IMG/VR virus record: IMGVR_UViG_3300046820_000826
Coordinates: 1-34,434 of that record
Source of the DNA: a virus
Length of the DNA stretch: 34,434 nt
Direction: 5' to 3' (one strand)
Position numbers and translations under genes: made by a program. The notes under the pieces were generated by a model. It was not told the origin of the DNA, searched no databases, and saw only the letters and a list, made by a program, of their open reading frames with translations. Below are positions 19,406 through 27,303 of this stretch, piece after piece. The number at the start of each line of letters is the position of its first letter. Position 1 is the stretch's first letter.

Positions 19406-21664
19406 TTACGATTTAATAGTAGGCTTAATTGTATCGTTTCCATAATCAGGCGAAATTACGTATTCAATATCGCCTAAATCGCTTGTATAAAACTGTAATA
19501 GCTTAACTTGTGATATATTAGTTTTATAATCGTAGTCGTAGTGTATAGGCATAAACTTGCCACTAATACCATCGATTGTAATTACTGACATATACTTAAT
19601 TTCGCCAAAAATACTACCTGAGAAGCGTCTTATAGGTGCTGACTGTATTCTCAAATCGTCCATAGCACTTATACCTAACAACTCAATATTTTCAGCCTTA
19701 TTTTTACGTGTCCATAATTCGGTAAGCGTTTCTAAATCATCTGTGTAAATAGAGCCTATTAACATAGCATCTCCATCTCCATTATATACCACTTGATTTT
19801 CTTTAGTAATTGAGCTTGGTGGATTTTTTCGGCTTACAGTATGAAACTCGCCAACTATACCGCTTTCTTTAAATGTGTTATCTAATAATTGAACATAGCT
19901 TATTTTAGATAATCCTTTTTTTGTAAAATCATAGAACGGATCACCCACTGCTCTTACATAAATACCTGGGGAGCATATCACAACCGTAACGCTACAATTA
20001 TTGTTTAAAGGAGGTAATAAACGTTCGTGAGTAATGAAGTATTCTTTTGTACTTACATTACCGCATTTAACTACTATGTGTGCATTCGTATCTGTTACCC
20101 ACTCATTGTTATTATTCAAATAATAACCATCACTTGTTTTTATTTGTATGTTAAAATAGTGTATCGTTCTAAGTGTAGAAGCCTTAAATCTAAATGTTAA
20201 TACTTGCCCTTGTGAGGCTGAGAAAGAAGTTGATGTTAAGACCTCTGTTAAAAATGGTACGCCTTGCCTAACTGCCAACTCTAAACCCGTTAAATTTAAA
20301 GGATTGTTTATAATTTCTAATCCCGTATATGGTGCTTCGGGATAAGTAATAGTATCGGTAACTATAATAGGCAAATCAGGGTTAGTAGTCCAATCAGTAT
20401 AAACCATAGCATCACTATGCGAAAGGTTTGTATTTTTCATATACCCATCTAAAAAACCATACTTATAATTTAGCCTATACGCACTTATTGCGCCCACAAC
20501 TTCTATTTGTTGGTCGCTACCACAATGATGCGGATAAAAGTTATTAATCTGACTACCTAAATTTGCATTTAAATTATAAAGTTGTGTTGTGTTTGTTGTT
20601 TGGTTTATAAATGTAGCTACCCCGCTATCTAAGTCATTAGGTCGGTATATAAACCACTTCCCATCTTGTTGTGTAACTACTGCTGACATTAGATTAAGTA
20701 TCGATGTTAATACTTCGTTACAGTCCATTATAACCTCATCTTGTTGTTGCTTTACAAACCTTTCAGCATTTATAAAAACATCCTTTACAATATTAGTTCC
20801 AGAATAACCTACATACTCTAAATCTATATTTGTTAATATATCCATAGATAGTCTAGTTCGGTCTAAACATCCCTTAATCACATCATAGAAAGACATTTTA
20901 CCCGTAAATCGTAAACCGTTACTTTGCACGAATGAAAGGTCTTTCAATAACCCTAATCCATCTACTGTTTCGACATTTACGTACCACGTGTCCGCAATAA
21001 AACTTTGCGTACACCCGTCAGGTTTAATATAGCCTTTGTAGACTAAATTAGTATTTTTTAGTAATTCAACTTTAAATGTAAATTCGTCCTCAAGCAAAAA
21101 CTCATCATAAGTTAATGATTGATTTGCTTCAAGTTGTAAATCTATTCCCGTTCCCCTAATTGGCGTTAAGATAGTTTCAACACTTGATTTTTTTAGTGTA
21201 AACGTTCCAAATATTTCGGTAGCTGACCCTAAATAGTTTTTCTTATAAATGTTAAGCGTGTAATCATCGAAAATAATATAGTACTTTAAATTTTCGTTAG
21301 CTGGTTCTATATCAACTGTGGTAATATCGATAAAGTCATTTATAACGGGGTCTATTGAAATAATACAGTCTGCTTGTACCGTAACTTCAATAGTTTGCCC
21401 TACTATATTGTAATCTATGATATAATTTTGATAATTCTCTTGTAAAAAAGATAGCGTATTTTGAATAGTTAAATCTAAAGTACTGCCTAGATTTACTTGG
21501 TAGTCCTCCGTAATTGTTGCGCCTGCATTTATCCAATCTATACGGCAAAAGTTTTTACCGTTACTATACGTTATGTCAATAGAATTAACTTGTATGCTAT
21601 AAGTGAACCCCGTCGACGTTGTAGAGGGTTGGTCGTTAAATTGTATGATTATTTTCTTTGCCAT
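19406..21664 (-). CDS. large tail / baseplate protein (752 aa)
   Basis: This is a mainly beta-strand protein located directly after the tape measure gene, where Dit and Tal-type proteins are encoded. The N-terminal 110 residues (KKIIIQFNDQPSTTSTGFTY) form a small beta domain. A Dit-like block follows (YDEFLLEDEFTFKVELLKNT, VYKGYIKPDGC), then a long central domain and ISKISYVQLLD. It looks like the baseplate hub protein of Bacteroidetes siphophages. Its start overlaps the tape measure stop by one base. No peptidase motif is obvious. Confidence 0.7.
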   Translation of the reverse strand: MAKKIIIQFNDQPSTTSTGFTYSIQVNSIDITYSNGKNFCRIDWINAGATITEDYQVNLGSTLDLTIQNTLSFLQENYQNYIIDYNIVGQTIEVTVQADCIISIDPVINDFIDITTVDIEPANENLKYYIIFDDYTLNIYKKNYLGSATEIFGTFTLKKSSVETILTPIRGTGIDLQLEANQSLTYDEFLLEDEFTFKVELLKNTNLVYKGYIKPDGCTQSFIADTWYVNVETVDGLGLLKDLSFVQSNGLRFTGKMSFYDVIKGCLDRTRLSMDILTNIDLEYVGYSGTNIVKDVFINAERFVKQQQDEVIMDCNEVLTSILNLMSAVVTQQDGKWFIYRPNDLDSGVATFINQTTNTTQLYNLNANLGSQINNFYPHHCGSDQQIEVVGAISAYRLNYKYGFLDGYMKNTNLSHSDAMVYTDWTTNPDLPIIVTDTITYPEAPYTGLEIINNPLNLTGLELAVRQGVPFLTEVLTSTSFSASQGQVLTFRFKASTLRTIHYFNIQIKTSDGYYLNNNNEWVTDTNAHIVVKCGNVSTKEYFITHERLLPPLNNNCSVTVVICSPGIYVRAVGDPFYDFTKKGLSKISYVQLLDNTFKESGIVGEFHTVSRKNPPSSITKENQVVYNGDGDAMLIGSIYTDDLETLTELWTRKNKAENIELLGISAMDDLRIQSAPIRRFSGSIFGEIKYMSVITIDGISGKFMPIHYDYDYKTNISQVKLLQFYTSDLGDIEYVISPDYGNDTIKPTIKS

Positions 21665-23472
21665 TATCCTAATCCTAATTGACCGCCTAAACGTTTGTTA
21701 CTATTAATCGTATTACTCAACACTCCTATTAATTTTGTTCCTGCAATTTCAAAAACTACTGTACCGCCACCGCTATTTGAAGCAAAGCCACTACTCGTAA
21801 AACTGCTATTATTTGCGCCTGAACCTGACGAACTAGAAGCACCGCCTCCTCCTCCGATACCTCCGCCTATTGAACTAGACTTAGCACTGAAGAAAGACCC
21901 TAAAGCAATTAATGCAACACCCGCACCGATAGCAACGGCAGGATTAAGCGATTTTAAAGCCGTTTTAATAGCTAATAACCCTACACCTACTTGTATAGCC
22001 ATTTTACCCATATCTGTTAATATATTCCCTAACGAACTAAGTAAAGAAGCACCTACTGCGCTTAATATATCCGACCCCGTAGCTAAAGCGTTTCCTATTG
22101 CCTCGCCTAATCCTATAAAAGTGTTGGCTATCGAATCTGTAATTATTGCACCTGCCTTACTATTGAAATCTTGTAAAGCTAAAAGCATTTTTGCAGTTTC
22201 TTCACTTACTGTATTTGAAGCAGGAGGAAAAGAAGTGTGCATAATTCCCGGCAACTCTTTTATTTTATTTCCAAATTCATCTACTTTACCCGTTAAGGCT
22301 TCAAGTTTACTAACGTCTGCTAATCCTGCTGGCAATAATGAACTTTGTACCGCAGTTACTTGCGGGGTTACATAAGTTTTAGTCGCTTTTACTTCTTTTT
22401 CTTTTAACTTAATACTTTCCGCAGTTTTTTCGTTTAGCATTCCTGCTAATTTATCTTGTTGCGTTTGTACTTCTAAAATTTGTACGTTTAAATCTTTTAC
22501 TCTCGATGTCGCACTTGCTAATTGCCCTTCATTACTTAAACCCGTCGCTCCCATTGTGCCACCAGTAACAGTAACCGCTCCTTTTACATTAGCCTGCGCC
22601 TCTTTAAGTTTAAGTATTGCTTTTTCCTTTTGTATCTGTAAATCTAATTTTTGAGAGGCTAATTTTCCAATTTCATCAGCTAAAGCCGTAGCCTCTGCAC
22701 GTGCTATAATTGCCCTTGTTAATTCATTTGTAGCACCCGTTAAATTACCATTTAAAATATATTCTTTTGACAAATTTCCAAAGTAAGCAGGGTAAGTACT
22801 TTGTAATTCTTGAACTGCCAATAATCTATCTTTTCGTGATTTAGTATCGTCCTGAGCAACAGAAACCAAAGCCTTCATAGTTGATATTTCAGAAGCACTA
22901 TTTTTAGCGGAATCCGTCGCAATTTTATCGATAGTCTGTTTATAGCTATCAAAACTTCCCGTTAACTTATCTATAACATCCCCAACGCTTAAACCGCTTT
23001 GCGCCATATAAGTCAACCCCGTAGTAAGCAAAGAAACGCCTAGTAATATACCGCCACTCCCCATAATAGACTGCCCTAACGCCTTTAAAGCTCCACCCGT
23101 AGACCCCGTAGCGTTTTTAAGATAGCCAAAACTTTCAACCGTTGCCGTAATATTGTTACCTATACCAATAATTCCAAATGGTGCATCCTGCGCTATACGG
23201 CTAAACTGCATTAAAGCATTTCCTCCATTGGCAACTTTTGGAGCCATACCGCTAAACGTTTGCCCCGTATCTTTTACAGTAGATTTTAATTGATTAAGGT
23301 TATTTTTAGCATCTTTAATTTGAGAGTTTATTTCGGTAGTATCTAAACCAACTTTTAAACGGTCTAGTTTTACCTTAGATAACTCTTTAATATCATACTC
23401 AATCTCTTTGATTTTTTTATCAAAGTCCGTTTTGTCCGCTCCTATCTGTACCTCTAATTTTCCGCCACTCAT
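21664..23472 (-). CDS. tape measure protein (602 aa)
   Basis: The N-terminal coiled-coil domain (MSGGKLEVQIGADKTDFDKK, then EIEYDIKELSKVKLDRLKVG) is characteristic of tape measure proteins. Hydrophobic segments follow (GGILLGVSLLTTGLTYMAQS near 145, and MAIQVGVGLLAIKTAL...AIGAGVALIALGSFF near 500-540). Next come a Gly/Ser-rich stretch (GGGIGGGGGASSSSGSG) and a C-terminal strand VVFEIAGTKL. At roughly 1.5 angstrom per residue it implies a tail of about 90 nm. It follows the frameshifted chaperone genes, as in lambda-like phages. Confidence 0.88.
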   Translation of the reverse strand: MSGGKLEVQIGADKTDFDKKIKEIEYDIKELSKVKLDRLKVGLDTTEINSQIKDAKNNLNQLKSTVKDTGQTFSGMAPKVANGGNALMQFSRIAQDAPFGIIGIGNNITATVESFGYLKNATGSTGGALKALGQSIMGSGGILLGVSLLTTGLTYMAQSGLSVGDVIDKLTGSFDSYKQTIDKIATDSAKNSASEISTMKALVSVAQDDTKSRKDRLLAVQELQSTYPAYFGNLSKEYILNGNLTGATNELTRAIIARAEATALADEIGKLASQKLDLQIQKEKAILKLKEAQANVKGAVTVTGGTMGATGLSNEGQLASATSRVKDLNVQILEVQTQQDKLAGMLNEKTAESIKLKEKEVKATKTYVTPQVTAVQSSLLPAGLADVSKLEALTGKVDEFGNKIKELPGIMHTSFPPASNTVSEETAKMLLALQDFNSKAGAIITDSIANTFIGLGEAIGNALATGSDILSAVGASLLSSLGNILTDMGKMAIQVGVGLLAIKTALKSLNPAVAIGAGVALIALGSFFSAKSSSIGGGIGGGGGASSSSGSGANNSSFTSSGFASNSGGGTVVFEIAGTKLIGVLSNTINSNKRLGGQLGLG

Positions 23473-23473
23473 A

Positions 23474-23755
23474 CTATTGTTTTTTTACAGTTTCCTGCCA
23501 TTTCTTATACTCTCCTATAAATATTTGTTTCATTTCGTCGGATATGCCTCCTTTAACTTCTTTATCCCCTTCTAACTTAAGAAACTGCTCTTTTCGTTTA
23601 ACCATCTTTTTAGGGTCTTGATGTGGTGCAATATAGCTAACCCACATTAACTCCCTTAGCTTAATCCAATCGTATTTATCTTTCCTTTTATAAGCAAAAA
23701 GTCGAATTTGAAACTCCGCCCACGTCATTTCGTAAACTGATTCCAAATTCGACAT
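23474..23755 (-). CDS. tail assembly chaperone, downstream frame (gpT-like part)
   Basis: An internal ATG could give 93 residues (MSNLESVYEMTWAEFQIRLF...), with a Trp/Tyr-rich helix (WIKLRELMWVSYIAPHQDP). The frame is open upstream of this ATG through NWSEDVISFALGELR, back to the A10 run in the preceding gene. It is therefore more likely the C-terminal part of a frameshift product. It lies next to the tape measure gene, 2 bases apart. Confidence 0.75.
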   Translation of the reverse strand: MSNLESVYEMTWAEFQIRLFAYKRKDKYDWIKLRELMWVSYIAPHQDPKKMVKRKEQFLKLEGDKEVKGGISDEMKQIFIGEYKKWQETVKKQ

Positions 23756-24153
23756 TCTTAATTCGCCTAAAGCAAAAGAAATTACATCCTCACTCCAATT
23801 TATTTTTTCACTATTTTTTTTTTACTACTTTTATCCTCAGGGACATCCTTAGTCAAAGACTTTACAAAAGCATCCTGCCACTGCAAAAACAATTCCCCTT
23901 CAAAACCTCCTGCCTCTTCTATCCATTCGGTAACGTCGAAAGCATCGAATAAAGGACGTTCATTTTTACGAGTAAATCCATACGCACAAGAATAGTACAT
24001 TATTAACGGATTCCATTTATAAGGGTTTTGTACGGTCTTTTCGCCTATATCTTGAATAGATATATTTTCACTTTCTAAAAGGTTTCCTAAGAAGCCTAAA
24101 CCAAAGTAAAAATCACGATATTGACCGCCTATTTGAAGGTTAATTTTTTTCAT
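23474..24153 (-). CDS. tail assembly chaperone fusion made by -1 frameshift (gpGT-like)
   Basis: The upstream frame reads GAT AAA AGT AGT AAA AAA AAA ATA to a stop at 23800. A -1 slip on the run of ten A (23814-23823) moves ribosomes into the downstream frame, which is open from there: K N S E K I N W S E D V I S F A L G E L R, then the 93-residue part. The fusion would be about 226 residues. A homopolymer slip before the tape measure gene is the conserved G/GT strategy of lambda and many siphophages. The ratio of products is not visible from sequence. Confidence 0.75.
23800..24153 (-). CDS. tail assembly chaperone (gpG-like)
   Basis: This 117-residue protein begins MKKINLQIGGQYRDFYFGLG and has helices EWIEEAGGFEGELFLQWQDAF. 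It ends in a basic KSSKKKIVKK encoded by A-runs that form the slippery site. Size and position (tail tube gene, chaperones, tape measure) fit tail assembly chaperone G, which coats the tape measure during tube growth. Confidence 0.75.
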   Translation of the reverse strand: MKKINLQIGGQYRDFYFGLGFLGNLLESENISIQDIGEKTVQNPYKWNPLIMYYSCAYGFTRKNERPLFDAFDVTEWIEEAGGFEGELFLQWQDAFVKSLTKDVPEDKSSKKKIVKK

Positions 24154-24156
24154 AGA

Positions 24157-24597
24157 TTAATTGTAAATTCTTATTTCTATAAAAGCATCTGTAATTATTC
24201 CATCCGTTGCTGTTGTTGCATTGTAAGTTTCAATAGTAAAAAATTGTGCGCCAATAGAATATACATACATTCTACTATTTGAAAATGAACCGTTTGTATT
24301 TATTGAATGAATTATAGCAGTTTGGTCAGTTGTAAAAACATTTGACGAACCCGTAATCATATAATTCCCTGCCGAATTTCTACTAAAAGAAAATGTAACT
24401 CCTGTTGTGTTGTTTAATACTTTAGCAATAGGACTATCTGTTCCTGATTGAGATATTAAAGCCGTATATGAATTGTAATTAATGAAATCTACAACCGCTT
24501 TTAAATTTGTTCCAACGTCTGTTGGTGTTATGGCGTTAGCCGACGTTTCGTTTGTAATTTGGCTATCAATTTGCGCCTTTAATTCTGTATTTGTCAT
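24157..24597 (-). CDS. hypothetical virion-module protein (146 aa)
   Basis: This 146-residue protein has an N-terminal helix with the fibre-like phrase LKAQIDSQITNETSANAITPTDVGTNLK, then a beta-rich body with FSFSRNSAGNYMITGSSNVF. The leader resembles the attachment segments of small phage fibre or decoration proteins. It lies between the tail tube and chaperone genes, so it may decorate the tail tube. Function is not established. Confidence 0.5.
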   Translation of the reverse strand: MTNTELKAQIDSQITNETSANAITPTDVGTNLKAVVDFINYNSYTALISQSGTDSPIAKVLNNTTGVTFSFSRNSAGNYMITGSSNVFTTDQTAIIHSINTNGSFSNSRMYVYSIGAQFFTIETYNATTATDGIITDAFIEIRIYN

Positions 24598-24656
24598 TTT
24601 ATTGATTTTTAAGGTTAAGCAAATTCACTGCCAAAAACACTATCGAAAACGCTAGT

Positions 24657-25100
24657 TCAATCCATTGGGTCTGTCAACAAGATAGCACCATCAACATCGA
24701 TTGTTACGGTAAAAGTAGATACTTCATCGCCTGAACCTTGCGTAAGTTGTAAGTCTGTGAAATATGCAGTTCCGAAATATTTTGTAGATGATGAATTTGT
24801 TATATCAGTATCATATTTGAAGTTTACAAGTGTTTTAGCTTGTTGCAACAAAAATAATTTATCGTGTGAAGCCTTTGCAGTATCCCCTCCGATAGTTGTA
24901 GTGTCTATGAACTCGCCTTCTGCACTAATTGAATTGTTTAAAACACCAGGCGTTTTCTTAACAACCCCAGGGAAACATTTTGTTCTGCTTTCAATCATAG
25001 AAAGCTGAGAACTTAACCCACTTGAAGTTAAGCAGGCAATAGGTTTATAAGTTGAAGTATCCCATATATATACGATACCGTTTTCTCCTTTTATACTCAT
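24657..25100 (-). CDS. major tail (tube) protein
   Basis: This 147-residue beta-rich protein has the TP901-1-type tube pattern: KPIACLTSSGLSSQLSMIES near 18-38, FPGVVKKTPG, then EGEFIDTTTIGGDTAKASHD and TFTVTIDVDGAILL at the end. Its place after the connector genes and before the chaperones and tape measure supports tail-tube function. A promoter-operator pair lies upstream (25134-25170), consistent with strong late expression. A paralogue is encoded at 18853-19365. Confidence 0.82.
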   Translation of the reverse strand: MSIKGENGIVYIWDTSTYKPIACLTSSGLSSQLSMIESRTKCFPGVVKKTPGVLNNSISAEGEFIDTTTIGGDTAKASHDKLFLLQQAKTLVNFKYDTDITNSSSTKYFGTAYFTDLQLTQGSGDEVSTFTVTIDVDGAILLTDPMD

Positions 25101-25133
25101 ATCTTATTATTTTTATTAATTACTAATTTATTT

Positions 25134-25170
25134 CAAAGATATAAAATTTATTTAGATTAATTCTAAATAA
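25134..25170 (-). promoter_or_regulatory. late promoter with palindromic operator (tail tube)
   Basis: TATCTTTG (25134-25141, minus) lies 33 bases upstream of the tail tube ATG. The palindrome copy (left half TTATTTAGATT, right half the complement of TTATTTAGAAT) lies at 25148-25170, 6 bases from the box. Confidence 0.7.
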
Positions 25171-25179
25171 TATTATTTT

Positions 25180-25581
25180 TTATTGTAAGGTTAAAATAAC
25201 TCGAATAAAAGACCTAAATACAGTTTGTGTAGTTGTTGAAGTTTCTATACCATTAGGAAACTCATAGCGGGTATTAACAACTGTATAGCCGTCTATTTCT
25301 AAGTTATTAATCAAGGCTAAAATATCGTTTTTCATATCGTCAACCGCAACCCTACTACCTACGTTTCCTGCACCATTATAAATAGTAACTAAGTCTAAAA
25401 GTGTATAACTCTCCCATCGATAATTACATTTATTTGCTTTATCTATGTTCTCGTTTTGAGTTGAAATAATAACGTATTGCGTTTTATTTTGGTTACCAGT
25501 CACATTAGTGTCAAAGCAATCGTAATCGTTTTTAATAGCATCGTATATAGCTTTACGGACGTGTTTATTTGGTAGTACCAT
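25180..25581 (-). CDS. tail completion / terminator protein (DUF3168, SPP1 gp17-like)
   Basis: The 133-residue protein begins MVLPNKHVRKAIYDAIKNDY and has YVIISTQNENIDKANKC, LLDLVTIYN and a final RSFIRVILTLQ strand, in the layout of DUF3168-type tail completion proteins that cap the tail and join it to the head. It overlaps the HK97 gp10-like gene by 17 bases and directly precedes the tail tube promoter. Confidence 0.7.
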   Translation of the reverse strand: MVLPNKHVRKAIYDAIKNDYDCFDTNVTGNQNKTQYVIISTQNENIDKANKCNYRWESYTLLDLVTIYNGAGNVGSRVAVDDMKNDILALINNLEIDGYTVVNTRYEFPNGIETSTTTQTVFRSFIRVILTLQ

Positions 25582-25993
25582 ATTTTTTTAATACCTTTTT
25601 TAATTTATCTAAATACTCAACTCGACCTTGCAACAAAGCGGGATATAAATATGGTCTCGCTCTTAGGTTTACTTTTCGTATTCCTTTACCTTTGAACTTA
25701 ATAGCCATTTCTTTCAATTCAGTAGGCACTTCTACTAATCCACCCGTTCCAAACTCAACAAAAGGAGCGTAAGGAGCAATTACCCCGCCAGCTTCAATTT
25801 TCCAAGTATCGTTATCAATCTTAACGGCTTGTATAGACTGTCCTAACTTCCCAAAGTTTGCAGGAGCGTTAACTTTAGCATTCTTTTCGATATTTCGTGC
25901 TACTTGCTCGGTTACGCCTTCAATATCTTTAGTCGCTTCTGCTCCGTATCTTTTAATATTAGCTATTACAGTATTGATACCCTTAATTTGCAT
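25565..25993 (-). CDS. HK97 gp10-like tail component
   Basis: The 142-residue protein starts IKGINTVIANIKRYGAEATK, followed by an amphipathic helix (VTEQVARNIEKNAKVNAPAN), GKLGQSI, and YAPFVEFGTGG near 75-85. The phrase YAxxVExGT is the signature of the HK97 gp10 family, in which it forms part of the neck or tail completion complex. Neighbours on both sides are connector genes with overlapping ends. Confidence 0.85.
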   Translation of the reverse strand: MQIKGINTVIANIKRYGAEATKDIEGVTEQVARNIEKNAKVNAPANFGKLGQSIQAVKIDNDTWKIEAGGVIAPYAPFVEFGTGGLVEVPTELKEMAIKFKGKGIRKVNLRARPYLYPALLQGRVEYLDKLKKVLKKYGTTK

Positions 25994-26322
25994 TACTCTC
26001 GTTGCGTTGCGTAAATCTCAATATCTATGTTATTAAGGTCTACATTAAACAAGCTATCAATATCGTAAATTAAGCCGTTATACTTAATGAAATTATCTTT
26101 TATACTTAAGGCTAAATTAACTCTATTACGGACTATAAAAATAGTTTGTACAAAGTTATCCGCCTGCCCGTTTTCGTTCGTTCTAAATGACCGCTTTACT
26201 TTTACATTTGCCCACATATTGAAATCTAAGGCAGTAGTAACGGTATTGCCACCGTATCCATCAGGCTCTGTGGTTGTTTTCCAAACTTGAATATTCTTAG
26301 TATAATTTCTAGCTTGTGCCAT
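25993..26322 (-). CDS. head closure / head-tail joining protein (SPP1 gp16-like)
   Basis: This 109-residue beta-barrel-like protein contains IQVWKTTTEPDGYGG near 11-25 and the regular strands of the head-tail joining family (WANVKVKRS, TIFIVRNRVNL, IKYNGLIYDIDSL, IEIYATQ). It shares one base with the flanking genes. The family closes the filled head and docks the tail. Confidence 0.78.
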   Translation of the reverse strand: MAQARNYTKNIQVWKTTTEPDGYGGNTVTTALDFNMWANVKVKRSFRTNENGQADNFVQTIFIVRNRVNLALSIKDNFIKYNGLIYDIDSLFNVDLNNIDIEIYATQRE

Positions 26323-26783
26323 TATATAAATCTACGGTTAACGTCTATATTATTACCTATAAAATCAGGGATGCTATTTTGAGCGTTTCTAGTTTCTTGA
26401 TTATAAAACCAAAAATTAATAAGTTGTAAAGCACAATCTATTAACTCGCTGGGAATATCGTCAAAATTGGTATAACCACAAGTTACAGTAACATAATCGT
26501 TAATAGTTGGCACAATAGCATAATTAGGCTTATAAGTAATATCTAATAAGGTTACAGTATTATCAATAGGATAATCATATACCTTAACTTGTTGCACCAA
26601 AGCGCAATCTTTGTAATATACCTTATCCCTAGTTTTGAAAATATGATTTGTGCGCTTTTCGATATACGACAAAGCACTATTAATCATACCTAAAATTTCG
26701 TTATCCGTAGCAGTTTCGCCTACATCAATTTTAAGGTAGTTTTTAGCCGTTTGCAACGATATTACATCGGTGTAGTTAGTCAT
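26322..26783 (-). CDS. head-tail connector protein (HK97 gp6-like)
   Basis: This 153-residue protein has the helical gp6/gp15-like N-terminus (ISLQTAKNYLKIDVGETATD, EILGMINSALSYIEKRTN) and a C-terminal helix (ELIDCALQLINFWFYNQET). It is the adaptor that sits below the portal. It overlaps the preceding small gene by 8 bases and the next by one. Confidence 0.82.
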   Translation of the reverse strand: MTNYTDVISLQTAKNYLKIDVGETATDNEILGMINSALSYIEKRTNHIFKTRDKVYYKDCALVQQVKVYDYPIDNTVTLLDITYKPNYAIVPTINDYVTVTCGYTNFDDIPSELIDCALQLINFWFYNQETRNAQNSIPDFIGNNIDVNRRFI

Positions 26784-27000
26784 TATCTTTTTGTTTAGTA
26801 GAAGTGGTAAAACTTACCTTTTCAACATCTTTTGTTTGCGGTTTTTCTTTTGCAGTAGCTTCTTTTTCCTTTGTGGTCTCAATATACCCTTCATTAAGTA
26901 AAGACTCTGCACGCTCTTTAGTTAAATTGATAACATCGCCGACGTTAAAGTTTTGTTTTTCCGTATGCGTGTAAAATGGTTTTAATACTTTGTAATTCAT
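26776..27000 (-). CDS. hypothetical protein with N-terminal SH3-like strand (74 aa)
   Basis: This 74-residue protein begins MNYKVLKPFYTHTEKQNFNV then GDVINLTKERAESLLNEGYI, which resembles small phage proteins with a GDVIxL barrel and a following helix. The C-terminal third is a charged Lys/Glu/Thr tail. It overlaps the lipoprotein stop by 3 bases. It lies between the capsid and connector genes, where head decoration or assembly proteins are common. Confidence 0.55.
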   Translation of the reverse strand: MNYKVLKPFYTHTEKQNFNVGDVINLTKERAESLLNEGYIETTKEKEATAKEKPQTKDVEKVSFTTSTKQKDND

Positions 27001-27221
27001 AGTGGTTGTTCTGTTAAATTAATAGGTTCACACAATTCTGTCATATTATCATAAATTGACATATTCAATACTTTATAACGTTTGTTATTATCGAGTATTA
27101 GATACTTTCCTCTAGTGTCTTCTCCTCTAGTGATAATGTAATGGCATTCGTCTTTTGTTGTTGTGCTATCGGTACTGCATCCTGCTAGTCCTAAAGCTAA
27201 AAAAATAAATAGTTTTTTCAT
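26997..27221 (-). CDS. small lipoprotein (74 aa) inside the head module
   Basis: From the ATG at 27219-27221 the product starts MKKLFIFLALGLAGC, a short signal peptide with lipobox LAGC (lipidated Cys15). The mature part is polar and beta-like (YIITRGEDTRGKYLILDN). An in-frame start 24 bases upstream would add MILLKTFI before the signal and is less likely. It has its own promoter (27243-27250) after a terminator. An envelope lipoprotein of this kind could block superinfection or receptor use, but that is inference. Confidence 0.7.
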   Translation of the reverse strand: MKKLFIFLALGLAGCSTDSTTTKDECHYIITRGEDTRGKYLILDNNKRYKVLNMSIYDNMTELCEPINLTEQPL

Positions 27222-27242
27222 AATAAAAGTTTTTAATAAAAT

Positions 27243-27279
27243 CAAAGGTATAAAAAAAACCGTTACAATAATGCAACGG
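27243..27279 (-). promoter_or_regulatory. terminator after the capsid gene overlapping the lipoprotein promoter
   Basis: On the minus strand CCGTTGCA/TGTAACGG (27260-27279, loop TTAT) is followed by eight T (27252-27259), a good intrinsic terminator for the capsid transcript. Its T-tract runs directly into TACCTTTG (27243-27250), a -7 box for the lipoprotein gene 21 bases further on. The palindromic operator is not present here. Confidence 0.7.
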
Positions 27280-27303
27280 TCTTTAAAAATATTAACTTAA
27301 CTA

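Noticed and set aside
21695-22375. Long plus-strand open frame (226 aa) antisense to the tape measure gene
   Set aside because: Its composition is low-complexity and proline-rich (PPPPPIPPP), it lacks a promoter, and the minus-strand tape measure protein is clearly real.
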